Shown here piece after piece: positions 1-9,037 of a stretch of DNA of 64,000 nucleotides. The position numbers were made by a program, and so were the translations under genes. Below the pieces are notes generated by a model. The model was not told where the DNA came from, searched no databases, and was given only the letters and a program-made list of their open reading frames with translations. Within the stretch, counting starts at the first letter, position 1; each line of letters begins with the position of its first letter. This DNA comes from Sesamum alatum (lineage: Eukaryota > Streptophyta > Magnoliopsida > Lamiales > Pedaliaceae), in the NCBI GenBank assembly GCA_034509735.1, contig JACGWO010000001.1:36645966-36709965 (forward strand). Reading direction: 5' to 3'.

Positions 1-175
1 GGGCAGAGGTGCCTGCGCGCGCCAGTGTGCGCAGCACAACTGACCAGGCGCGCGCAAGCAGGCAGGGTCTTGCGCGCGCGCCCAGTCAGGCGTGCCCTGC
101 GCGCGAGGACAGCAGACTAGGCCTGCTGGCCTGTGTGCGCCGGCAGAACGCCGCCGGAGGCGGCGGCCGGTTAAC
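1..175 (+). repeat. GC-rich leader array, partial
   Basis: This strongly GC-rich stretch is rich in GCGCGC words and matches the 3' part of the leader array seen at 8590-9037 and 57425-58017. It lacks the CTAGGGTTT/AAACCCTAG inverted repeat that follows the array in other copies; sequence after GGCGGCCGG goes directly into AT-rich leader. An open frame through it (9-218) is a consequence of base composition, not a gene. Confidence 0.75.
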
Positions 176-1651
176 GTTTACGTTTTCTTGTTATTTAATT
201 TTTTTGTATAAATTCTGAAAAATTAGTTTTAGTTAATTCTGCATGTTTTCTTAAAGAACATTATTTAGAAGGTTGTTGTATTGGATTTGGAATCCCGGGG
301 TATTACTCACCTTCAAATAATGAGGAAGGGTCTTCCTAAACGAGAAAGGTTATTGCCAATGTTGTACCATGTTTTTCATACATAACTCGTTACTTTATCA
401 TGGGATGATGTGATTGGATATCATGGATTATATGCATATGTTATGTGATTGAAAATCATGTAATTATGTGCGTCGATTGAGAATGGATGATCACGAGCCC
501 TAGACCGAATGTATGGTTTAATTTGTATTTGGCCTGTGTGCCTCTTTTGCTTTCTCCTTCTCCTCTTCTAGTTGCCTTGGAATAATAAGGCATTCTATCT
601 CCCTCCTATTGTACTCCCTCGAGGTTTTCGCTCGGGTTTCTTTTTACATATGTAATGAGATTAGTGTAGGAGTGAGGATTTTATTTTATGTATTTGGTGG
701 AGATGAAGGATGGTCCACGTGGAGAGCCCAGAATGGAGGATCCAAGGCGTTTCCATGGAGATTTGAAAGAGAAAAGAGACCAAGGCCCACCAGCATGTTG
801 ATCAGGTTGCTATTAAATGTAATAATGTAGGACCAACCCTAGATTGACCATAGATCCACTGTAAGCTCAGTGGGTCGCATAGGATTCGGGCTCGTGATCA
901 TCCAACAGGGGCGTGCTAGGCTTTAATTTTGCATGTGGCTTTTATGGTGAATGAATAGTTTATTTATCATATTACTGCTATGGGATGTAAACTTTAAATT
1001 ACGCATTATGGATGAATGTGTATATATATGGGATCTCGGTCATTTACAACTCTCACTTGGTTGGCCCAAAGTTCAAAATATTAGACCCTCGACAAATGGA
1101 CAAGGACTCTGGGAGTTCGTCCATGCCTTCCAATCCATGGCATAGTGAGGAAGCTAATTTAAGTCGATAGAGTGGTGACACGAGTCGTGGCACGACTATC
1201 GTGCTTAAAAGAAGCTGCACTATGTCATGAACGAAAAATAGACTGTTGTTACCTGTCTCACGAGTCGTGGAGGTAGCAGTGGGTCTATGATTCGGTTGAT
1301 TGGGTCGGGTCTAACGCCCAAATAACGTGATTCGCTTGGAGTCCCCGGGATCACGTGAAAGGGTGAGGCAATTATCTTGGGAATCTCGTGGAACAAGAAT
1401 GGTATGGTATACCTCCCACAGGATTCTTCCCATGCGAATCGTAAAAGCGGGGTATGGGAAAAATCGCTGTGGATCCCAAGCCCACTAGGAAAGGGTTTTA
1501 CTAAAAACAACGTTTGAGAGTATCGTATTTTCGTATAAATAGTGGGAGCATTAAATGACTAAAGTCCAAGTGTTTAATCATTTATTAAAACCTCCGTCAT
1601 TTTAAAGATTCTGCTGATCGTAGTTCTCTTCTCTTAAATGTTGATTTCAAA
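176..1651 (+). other. Untranslated leader of RLC-1
   Basis: This non-coding leader is homologous to 9038-10535 and 58018-59518. It holds a 16-bp inverted repeat (485-500 and 888-903), a small TGCCTT/AAGGCA hairpin (573-592), two CACGAGTCGTG palindromes 80 bp apart and a TATAAATA box at 1534-1541, 111 bp before the gag start codon. I see no real coding sequence in it. Confidence 0.8.
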
Positions 1652-3172
1652 ATGTCTAAGAACCTATTATCAACCATACTTGAGACCAACAAGTTTAATG
1701 GAACCAATTACAATGACTAGTTGCGCAATCTGAGGATAGTCTTAGATTATGAGAACCAAGGCTACGTCATGGACGAGCCATTCCCTAGGACCTTGCCGGA
1801 AGGATCCATGCCAGAAGAACATGAGACGTTCGATACTTGGCATAACGATAATCGAAAAGTCCGTAGCATCATACTTGCCTCTATGATGAATGAGATTCAG
1901 AAGCAGTATGAAAGGCTAGACGATGTCCCTTCCATTATGGCTCGCCTGAAGGATTGCTATGCAGTCCCGGATCGGCATACTAGGTATGTCGCGATGAAGG
2001 CGTTTTTTGAAACTAAAATGACCGAACGATCCTCTGTACACGAGCATGGGGTCAAGATGCTTACCTTGGTGGAAAAGCTCGAGGACCTCAAGGCAGGGCT
2101 CGATAACGAGACGTACATCGATGTGATCCTTCAACTTTTCCCACCCTCCTTCGACCAATTCATTGTTAACTACAATATGAACACACTTGAGAAGGGTATT
2201 CATGAGTTAATCAATATGTTGTGCAATACGAGGCAACAACCAAAAAAGTCTACGCTGTCGATATTGTTTGGAGATGCTTCAACTCCCAAGGCGAAAGGCA
2301 AGGGTGCCGGACGTTGGAAAAGGAAGAAGGGAAAGGGAAACGCCGTCAAAGCAGCTACCAACACTAATAGTGTTCCCATTGCCAAAGTGGGGAAAGGCAA
2401 AGGAAAATGGAAGGTTGACTCAAAGCAACAGTCGAGGGCATATGACATATGTATCAATTGCTATGAGAAAGGGCATTGGAAGAGGGATTGCCCCAAACTC
2501 CTCTCCAAACAATTTAGCTTTGTGATTGAGGTTAATATGGTTACTAAGACTGGCTCTTGGGTATTAGATACTGGCTGTGGAGCTCACATTTGCAATGATT
2601 TGCAGGTGCTGAAAAGAAGCAGAAAACCGAGTAGCGGGGATATGATCCTAAAGCTTGGGAATGGCAAGGCCATTTCGGCAGAAGCAGTAGGATCCGCCAC
2701 TCTAGTAGTTAGTGATCGCATTAGTATAGAATTAGAGCAAGTTTATTATGTACCTAGCATGATTAGAAACATCATTTCCATTCCGTTGTTAGACAAATAG
2801 TGGATATGAGTTTATGATCAATAAAAATTGCTTTTATTTGATGAGGTGTGGCATTGTTCATCTGCTTGGTACGCTTAATAACGGTCTCTATATCTTACAA
2901 CAAACAAACTTCATTCTAAAGGCTCAACACAAATGCAAAATAGATAATAAAGGGAACGCACAACTGTGGCACGCGAGGCTAGGTCACATTTTCCAAGATA
3001 GGATGAAGAAATTGGTAAAGTCAAAGAACCTATAGGTAGGGGACTTGAGTGAGCTACCAACTTGCGAATCCTGTCTCAGAGGGAAAATGACCAAGAAGCC
3101 CTTTGTAGGACAAAGCAGGCATGCCACAGGTCTGTTAGACTTGGTCCATACAGACGTATGTGGACCACTAAG
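1652..3172 (+). pseudogene. gag-pol fragment (gag, protease, start of integrase), broken
   Basis: Start codon ATG at 1652 gives MSKN..., as in the other copies. The copia Gag domain (TNEIQKQYERLDD-like block, here with MNEIQ) is followed by a Lys/Gly-rich linker, a CCHC zinc knuckle (CINCYEKGHWKRDC), a protease with DTGCGAHIC, and the zinc-binding start of integrase (WHARLGH...CESC). Damage: TGG to TAG at 1718-1720, a lost G near 2221, an extra base near 2799 and TAG at 3033-3035. Sequence departs from pol at about 3172, shortly after the first integrase catalytic block (HTDVCGP). It is a dead copy; the family match is certain. Confidence 0.9.
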
Positions 3173-3192
3173 GCATGCCACAGGTCTGTTAG

Positions 3193-3893
3193 GATTGGTT
3201 TGACCAAGAAGCTAGATGTTGACTAGGATTTGACTAGTCAAATCCTATTCAAGTAGGAGTCTTCAAAGAGTAGGAATTAGAAGAGGAATAGGATTCCTCC
3301 TCTATAAATACTCCTAAGTGTCCTCTTTGGAAGTGATGATGAAACTCCAAACACACACATACACACACCACCGCTGGCTCTCTCCCTCTCTCTCAGCCAC
3401 TCCCTCTCTTCTTTTCCTCTATGTTCTTTTGTGTTGTACAATTGAACAATAGGAGGTTTGATCTCGTTAATTAAATAGCGTTTGATCAATCCGTCCTCTC
3501 CAAATATTATATACACTTGTTCTTTCGCTAGCACGAGGAGCAAGATACGTAGGCGGATTGCGTGTACAAATTAGAGGGTCTCCCATTCGAGATCTTGAAG
3601 CAAAATGGGGAACAACGCGAGTACCTATTTGAAGACGAAAACGACAATCGGTAAGTTTCCGGTTAAGATTTTCGTCCCCTTTTTTCTTTTAAACCCTATG
3701 GCCTCCATGAGATTTTGTATGTTTTAATTATTGATGAGATACATCAAACGCCCGGGAGATTCAAGGGAACACCCCTTGAACATTCTTATTTTATCTTGTT
3801 TATGCATGTTTAAATTCTTGCAATTTTAATTATACCGTGCTTTCGCATTCTCGCTACTCCCGGGCCGATCCACACGCCTTTGCTAGGCTTTCA
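3193..3893 (+). repeat. A-type LTR, 3' part only
   Basis: This is homologous to the last third of the A-type LTR: TTGAC-type repeats, TATAAATA at 3303-3310, a CA-rich stretch, GCTAGCACGA...CAAGATACG, the CGCCCGGG motif, the stem-loop at 3760-3780, and the end CCCGGGCCGATCC...CTTTCA. About 1.3 kb of the LTR 5' side is missing. The U5 end (CACACGCC...) matches the right arm of the foldback at 29156-29529 better than the RLC-2 LTR, so it belongs to a subgroup. The base after the terminal CA starts unrelated DNA. Confidence 0.85.
3303..3310 (+). promoter_or_regulatory. LTR TATA box
   Basis: TATAAATA lies at the position equivalent to the TATATAAA of the RLC-2 LTRs, downstream of the TTGAC-rich block and upstream of the CA-rich stretch. 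It probably marked the LTR transcription start. Confidence 0.5.
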
Positions 3894-4590
3894 TAAGATA
3901 CGCGGTCGTGGTGTGACGCTGCGATGTGGGCAAATTGTGAGGCACGCCGAAAGACAAAAATGCATGTTGGGCATGCCGTGCGAGATTGATGTGAGATGTT
4001 GGCATCTGGATTTGGCCACGAACTTTTGATGTTGTCCTGCTCGGGCAAGGCATACGGGACGGGCATGGTGAAAACATGCGCCGGTGATGTAGTGAGTGAA
4101 CGTTGGACATGCGATGGGCGTTGTGGGCGTAAGAATGGCCCATAGTGCCGAGAAGGAGCAAGGATGCTTCGAACCATTGCGAGATGTATCGAAAGGACTC
4201 GCGATTGTGGGCATGATGCATGATGGCAAGCTACCTAGTTGGGGCCAGACATGAAGACACGCAAGGCGTGCGAGCCACGACCTACGGCAAGCATGGGTAT
4301 TTCAGATAGGCGAGTGCATGGGCATAAGGTGCCACACAGGGACGCATTTGAATGTCGCACTAGTGAGCTGCGAGTGTCGAAGACACACGACGGGGAAACT
4401 GTTAGGACTCGAATGGATGAAGGTCGGTCGAAGGTTAAGTGCAACCTGAGAGACATCACGGGCAAAAAAGAGATATTTCGCCGTGACAAAAGAGTCCGCC
4501 CGTGACATCTTGTGACTAATTGTCCTTGGGGGTAACTGCAAGAGGTGTGCAGTTTTCCCTTCCTAAGGAGAGATAAGGGCCTCTCTTTTA
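3894..4590. other. Unassigned moderately GC-rich segment
   Basis: I recognise no gene. Overlapping open frames on the minus strand (3854-4229) share no family motif and overlap in several frames. The end of the segment (about 4500-4590) holds short direct and inverted words around GTAACTGCAAGAGG and resembles LTR or leader sequence of some other retroelement, but I cannot name it. It does not match the copia elements here. Confidence 0.35.
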
Positions 4591-6383
4591 CTTCATTGAA
4601 TTGAATAAATAAGTGATCAATTAATGAATAGTTACATATGGAATTGGATAAGATAAAAAGGTGTATATTATATCTGTTGACTTGCAGTTATAAAATGTTC
4701 GATATTTGAATAATAATTATCCATTTAGTTTGAAAAAATAATGGAAAAATATGTCAACTTCCAAAATTGCTCTCTAGATAGGACGACATTGTTAGGAGGT
4801 AAACATGAATTAATGAAATAATTAGTTGTTATTATTATATGTGCTGGAAGTTCAGGTTATACATAAAATCCACCTATGTTTTTGCCAAATTGCAAAAAAC
4901 TCATGTACTCTAAAGAAATAGACTAAACACTTCCACCTGATTTCTAAAATATTTTCTCACATGTGAATTCCTTTAGGCTTTAGTGAACTCTAATATGACT
5001 ATGCTTTTCAGTGATTAGACCGCTATGCTTTTATTTCATATCTATTCTTTCTAGGTTTCATGGCCATTTAATTGTGTTAGATTAATGGCGGTTGTAAGAT
5101 GTAATCAACTAATTGATCATTAGATCTTAAATTTTAAGAATTTAAGGGGTCCAAAATTTAATTTTTATATATATGTACTTTGTACTTATAATATAGAATA
5201 AATATATAATGAATCTAATAACAACCATTGGATCATAAATTCCTAATAATCAAGGATCCATATCCTGAATATATTGAATTTATGTATTTATACCATACAA
5301 AATATATTAAAAAAATTAAAAAATAATTTACAGATATATATAAACATAAATGTATGTATATCATTATATACAAAATAAATAATACTAACTACAAATGTCG
5401 AGGCCGGTTGCTACATTACCAATTTAGGTCTAATGCTTTACATTTTTTTATTCTTTCTCTGCCCCTGTGTATATGAAACCACGTCATTTTAAGCTTTGGT
5501 GGTTTGAAACGCGTTCATTTGGTTTGTTTGGCTCCTTGCGGTGATGCCCGTAAGCTACATTGGTGCTTTGACTAACAAATATAATTTTTTCTTTTTCTTT
5601 TGTTGCATCCTGTGATGAAACTACATCACTTTCGCTCTACTGATGTTTTTGTTGTGTCGTTTTGGACGAAGCGGCGAAGTTTGCTTGTATACTGGTTATC
5701 TGCGTAGCCAGCATCTTGTGATATGTTAGTAGTGCGTTAGTAACAATAGAAAATGGAACAATGTCGTTCGGGTGGGACTATAAAAAATGAAGTTGGTGGT
5801 TGTTTTGAGATCAATTTTTTGTCTCTTTCCCTTCATTCTTATTTGCGTATGCAAAGGTGATTTATTTGTTTATTGTTTTTGTAGGTGGATCCTGTGGTTG
5901 TGTGGTGTTCTGGTGGTTGCTGACCAGAGATCGCTGGGTTTCAAGAGTCTTGGGTGTGTACCGTTATTCCACTATTGCAATGATGATTTGTTTATTGATT
6001 GTGTTTCAAAATGGTTGCCCTACTCGTGAGGTGTTGCAGTAGTGTTTACGGTGGACATTAGTGGGTATCCTATGGATTGCGGTTAGTATAAAATTGTTGC
6101 ATTTGGGTTTGGTGTGAGTATATGTTTGGTTTTTTGTGGTGCGTTGGACGGCGGGTGTCATGTGGCATTGGCTTATTTTTGAGGTTGGTTGGTGTGTTCT
6201 CTCCCCGTTTATGGATTTTAGTTGTGTGCTATTTGTAGATAAATAAATTTTGCGCCCAATCAAATGACGACAAGTAGAAAATATATATTATTTATCAATT
6301 AGATTTTATTTTTCTATTTATATTTAGGAATTTACTAAATTAATTTCAAATATAAATAGTTAAATTAATTAGTATTTTAATAT
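4591..6383. other. AT-rich unassigned DNA
   Basis: This is AT-rich non-coding sequence left of RLC-2. The small open frames at 5787-6042 are hydrophobic, overlap in two frames and resemble no family I know. A TTTTTGTAGGTGGAT word near 5876 resembles one near 17533 on the other side of RLC-2, so both could be remnants of the same older repeat. No RNA gene or tandem array is visible. Confidence 0.4.
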
Positions 6384-6388
6384 ATATT
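6384..6388 (+). repeat. Target site duplication of RLC-2, left copy (ATATT)
   Basis: ATATT directly precedes the LTR start TGTTAG and is repeated exactly after the other LTR end at 16584-16588. Five base pairs is the usual copia target duplication size. Confidence 0.93.
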
Positions 6389-7699
6389 TGTTAGAATAGG
6401 TGACCATGTAAGCCAATTTTGGCAGGAATATGTAACCTATGTCTAGATAATTTTTGGTATTTGATAAAATCATTTATGAATAAAGAATTGAAAATTCATA
6501 TGACAATACTTTGTTTACGTTCACTTATTTGCGTTTACATTTCTGTTCACTACGCAAACAAAGCCCACGGACTGAGAAACGATTTCGGGGACTGGGACTA
6601 CGCTTGGAGGTAGGTCCATGAAATCAGTCTCACCGAATCAGTCCGGAAATCTCCAAGTCAAGGAATCCCAAAAATGGGTACCGGGATTCCCTTTGAGACT
6701 TGCACTAAGCATCTGCTGTCGTATTTCATCGACGGGTGACGAAGGTCGTCTAAGTAGTGTTAGTGGGTCAGCATGCTGGGAAGCAGCTGACTGAGGTGAC
6801 TCGAGGGAACAGTCTTACGGAGGACCTTGAGTATGGTCAGCAAGGTATGACGTGTATTCCCGGTTCCAACGGTACAGGCCAAGTCCTTTGACTTGAGGAA
6901 CTGCTGAGTTTACCTGTGCATCAGGTCTGTATCTTAGATATGGTGAGAGATTGCCAAAATACTCTTGAGTAGTCATAAGCCATGTCTAGTGCAGCTCGGG
7001 TGCACAAAGTGACAGTAGTTTCCAAGAAAGGATCTGTCTCCTGTCAAAAGGCATTGATAGTTGAGTCTCATGTATGCTCTGTGTCTTGTCCCTAAAATCT
7101 GTGGCCACAGTAACTGAACAGAAGGGAAAGGTTTCCCTTGCGGCGTTTAGTAAGGACAGACCGACACTTAGGTCCAAAATGGGTACCTGCATTTTCCGTG
7201 CCCTAGACCCTAAGTGATGAGACCGAAGACAGAAGGACAAGTGTACTGTTAGAACCTAAATGTTCATCCCCAATTATTTCACCTAGTCTCTAGTGCCATG
7301 GACCGTTGCTAGATGGCCACCCATGGTAACGGGCGGATTCTAGGAATCCGACCAAGTCTAGCTGAATGGTGAACCTAAAGAGTCACACACTATCCACACA
7401 CACACTTAATATTTAATTTGGGATTAAATATTGGAGTAAAGGAATGATTAAATTAGATTTAATCGGGTCCTATATTTTCTTGGAGAAATTAATTCCTTCT
7501 ATTTGATAAAAGGAATTAAATTAATAAATAGGATTTATTAAAGGGTTGATTTAATGGGTTTAGAATAAATATTAATATTTATTTATTATATTATATTTTA
7601 TTTCTTTTAGCCTTTTGGAATATTTAATGGATTTAAATATTCCATTAAATTAAAATCAACGGTTGAGATGGAAAGGGGAGATGGAAGGCTAGGATTCGT

Positions 7700-7812
7700 T
7701 TGACTAGGTCAAACACTAGTTTGACTAGGACTTTAACTAGGTCAAAATCCTAGTCAAATTAGAGTTCTTAGAGTTGGAGTTTAAAGAGGATTAAACTCCT
7801 CCTCTATATAAA
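7700..7812 (+). promoter_or_regulatory. LTR promoter: TTGAC cluster and TATA box
   Basis: Five TTGAC cores (W-box core, the WRKY factor site) lie within 58 bp on both strands: 7700, 7708, 7721, 7741 and 7753. TATATAAA follows at 7805-7812. The repeats are arranged as near-palindromic TTTGACTAGGTCAAA-like units. The 3' LTR copy keeps a sixth core where this copy has TTAAC. Promoter role is inferred from position; WRKY binding is untested. Confidence 0.6.
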
Positions 7813-8260
7813 CCTCTAGCCTTCAACAATTGAAGGATGATGATTCTTGAAAACACACACAACACACACTCTCCCCTCTCCTCACCTCTCGTCCGCCCCC
7901 TCTGTCTCTACAAGAAAATATTTTTCTTAGTTCTTTTGTTCTTGGAACATTAAAACTTAGATGAATCAATACCGTTAATTGATAACGTGTTGTTGATTCA
8001 TCCACTCCAAAAATTATACACTTGTTCGTTGCTAGCACGACGTGCAAGATACGCGGGTGGATCGTGTGTCACGATTTGGAGGGTCTCAAGAATGAGATCT
8101 CGGTGCAAAACGGGGATCAACGCGAGTAGCCGTTGAAGACGAAAACGACAACGGGTAGGTCTCGTTTTATTTTTTCGTCCCTTTTTAATTTTCAACTCTA
8201 TGGCCTCCATGATTTCTTTACATGCTTTATAATCATGAGATACACCAAACGCCCGGGAAC

Positions 8261-8281
8261 CTCAAGGGTACACCCCTTGAG
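8261..8281 (+). promoter_or_regulatory. Conserved stem-loop near LTR 3' end
   Basis: CTCAAGGG (8261-8268) pairs with CCCTTGAG (8274-8281) around the loop TACAC, just after the CGCCCGGG motif. The same structure with compensating base changes occurs in the other LTR types of this window. It would lie in R or U5 of the transcript. Confidence 0.7.
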
Positions 8282-8384
8282 CGTGTTCTTTTAAATTAAA
8301 AGCATGCTTTAATTTTTGTATGTTTATTTTTATCGCGCTTCCGCATTCGCGCAATTCCCGGGACGATCTACCGATTTCTTTCAG

Positions 8385-8396
8385 TGGTATCAGAGC
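8385..8396 (+). other. Primer binding site (initiator tRNA-Met)
   Basis: TGGTATCAGAGC is the standard plant copia primer site complementary to the 3' end of initiator tRNA-Met. It starts one base after the LTR end. Confidence 0.95.
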
Positions 8397-8589
8397 CCGG
8401 TTCGGTATATAGGCCTAGGGTTATTGTACGTTCTAAGCATGAAACGTGATGTTGGCATGTTTTATATTAAATCTTGATTTTTCTTGATTTTAAGCATGTC
8501 GGTTTTATTGCTTTTAAATCGTGTGAATCTCTGAATGTTGGTATTTTTTTTTTTCTGTTTTTTCTTGGGAAATGGATTGGAAAATTGAA

Positions 8590-9037
8590 CGGAAAATGAG
8601 AAACGACGCAGCCGGCCAGCCGGGAGGGCTGGCCGCACGCTGCCGGAGTCGGTCGCGCAGGGGCAGCGCCTCCAGGCGCGCGTGCACGCAGACAAGGGTG
8701 TCTGCGCGCGCGCGACTGCGAGTCCGCGTGGATGGGCTCTGGGCAGCGCCGCCAGGCGCGCGCGCACGCAGACGGAGGAGTCTGCGCGCGCACTGCGCAC
8801 GGCACGGCCGGCAGCCAGCAGGCCAGCGCGCGCGCAAGGCAAGGGAGCCTGCGCGCGCGGCGGCCTGCCGGAATGTCAGGCGCGCGTGCATGCAGGCAAG
8901 GGGCCTGCTGCACGCGCCCGGCCAGGCAGCGCCTGCGCGCGCGCAGGGTCGGCAGGCTGAGCCTGCTGCCCTGTGCGCGTACCGGCGGGCCGGCGGCGGC
9001 GGCAGCGGCTGCTGCTGCTAGGGTTTCAAAACCCTAG
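8590..9037 (+). repeat. GC-rich hairpin array in RLC-2 leader, with inverted telo-box
   Basis: This is a very GC-rich island inside an AT-rich element. It is built from repeated small inverted repeats flanked by GCGCGC tracts: CGCAGAC/GTCTGCG at 8687-8706 and 8767-8786, an imperfect unit near 8831-8860, and GCAGGC/GCCTGC at 8892-8908; loops are often AAGGG(T). It ends with CTAGGGTTT/AAACCCTAG at 9018-9037. Long frames on both strands come from the lack of A/T-rich stop codons; I do not call them genes. Confidence 0.8.

Larger units (their letters stand above)
1..3172 (+). mobile_element. RLC-1: Ty1-copia element, internal region, cut by window edge
   Basis: The GC-rich leader end, the rest of the leader and the gag to integrase part of a copia element lie in this stretch, in the same order as in the complete element at 6389-16583. 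The 5' LTR and primer binding site lie outside the window. Coding sequence stops abruptly in the integrase region at about 3172, where a 22-bp duplicated pol segment joins an LTR fragment. Reverse transcriptase, RNase H and the polypurine tract are missing. The leader keeps the two CACGAGTCGTG motifs (1179-1189, 1259-1269) and a TATAAATA box (1534-1541). Confidence 0.9.
6389..8383 (+). repeat. 5' LTR of RLC-2 (A type)
   Basis: It begins TGTTAGAATAGG and ends GATTTCTTTCA, immediately before the primer binding site. Contents in order: terminal block, the 12-bp palindrome CTGTGGCCACAG (7099-7110), a CCATGG-flanked inverted block near 7297-7327, a TTGAC-rich block (7700-7757), TATATAAA (7805-7812), a CA-rich stretch, GCTAGCACGACG, and a stem-loop at 8261-8281. 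The long length is typical of Angela-like copia elements. Open frames inside it are chance. Confidence 0.97.

Noticed and set aside
3854..4541. Several minus- and plus-strand frames of about 80-112 codons
   Set aside because: They overlap one another in different frames and show no conserved domain; kept only as an unassigned segment.
5787..6042. Two overlapping small hydrophobic open frames
   Set aside because: No recognisable motif, AT-rich low-complexity context, and two frames open at once; not enough to call a gene.
6986..7240. Minus-strand frame of 84 codons repeated at 15183-15437
   Set aside because: It is repeated only because it lies in both LTRs of RLC-2; it is broken in other LTR copies and has no domain.
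8385..8396. Possible tRNA gene
   Set aside because: The match is only the 12-base primer site complementary to the initiator tRNA 3' end; no tRNA arms are present.
8462..9037. Long overlapping open frames on both strands in the GC-rich leader (also 42912-43734 and 57258-58097)
   Set aside because: Frames are open on both strands because stop codons are rare in GCGCGC sequence. The peptides are Ala/Arg-rich with no family motif, and the region lies in a retrotransposon leader.
9018..9037. Interstitial telomere repeat
   Set aside because: It is one inverted pair of AAACCCTA-type words, not a tandem telomeric array.
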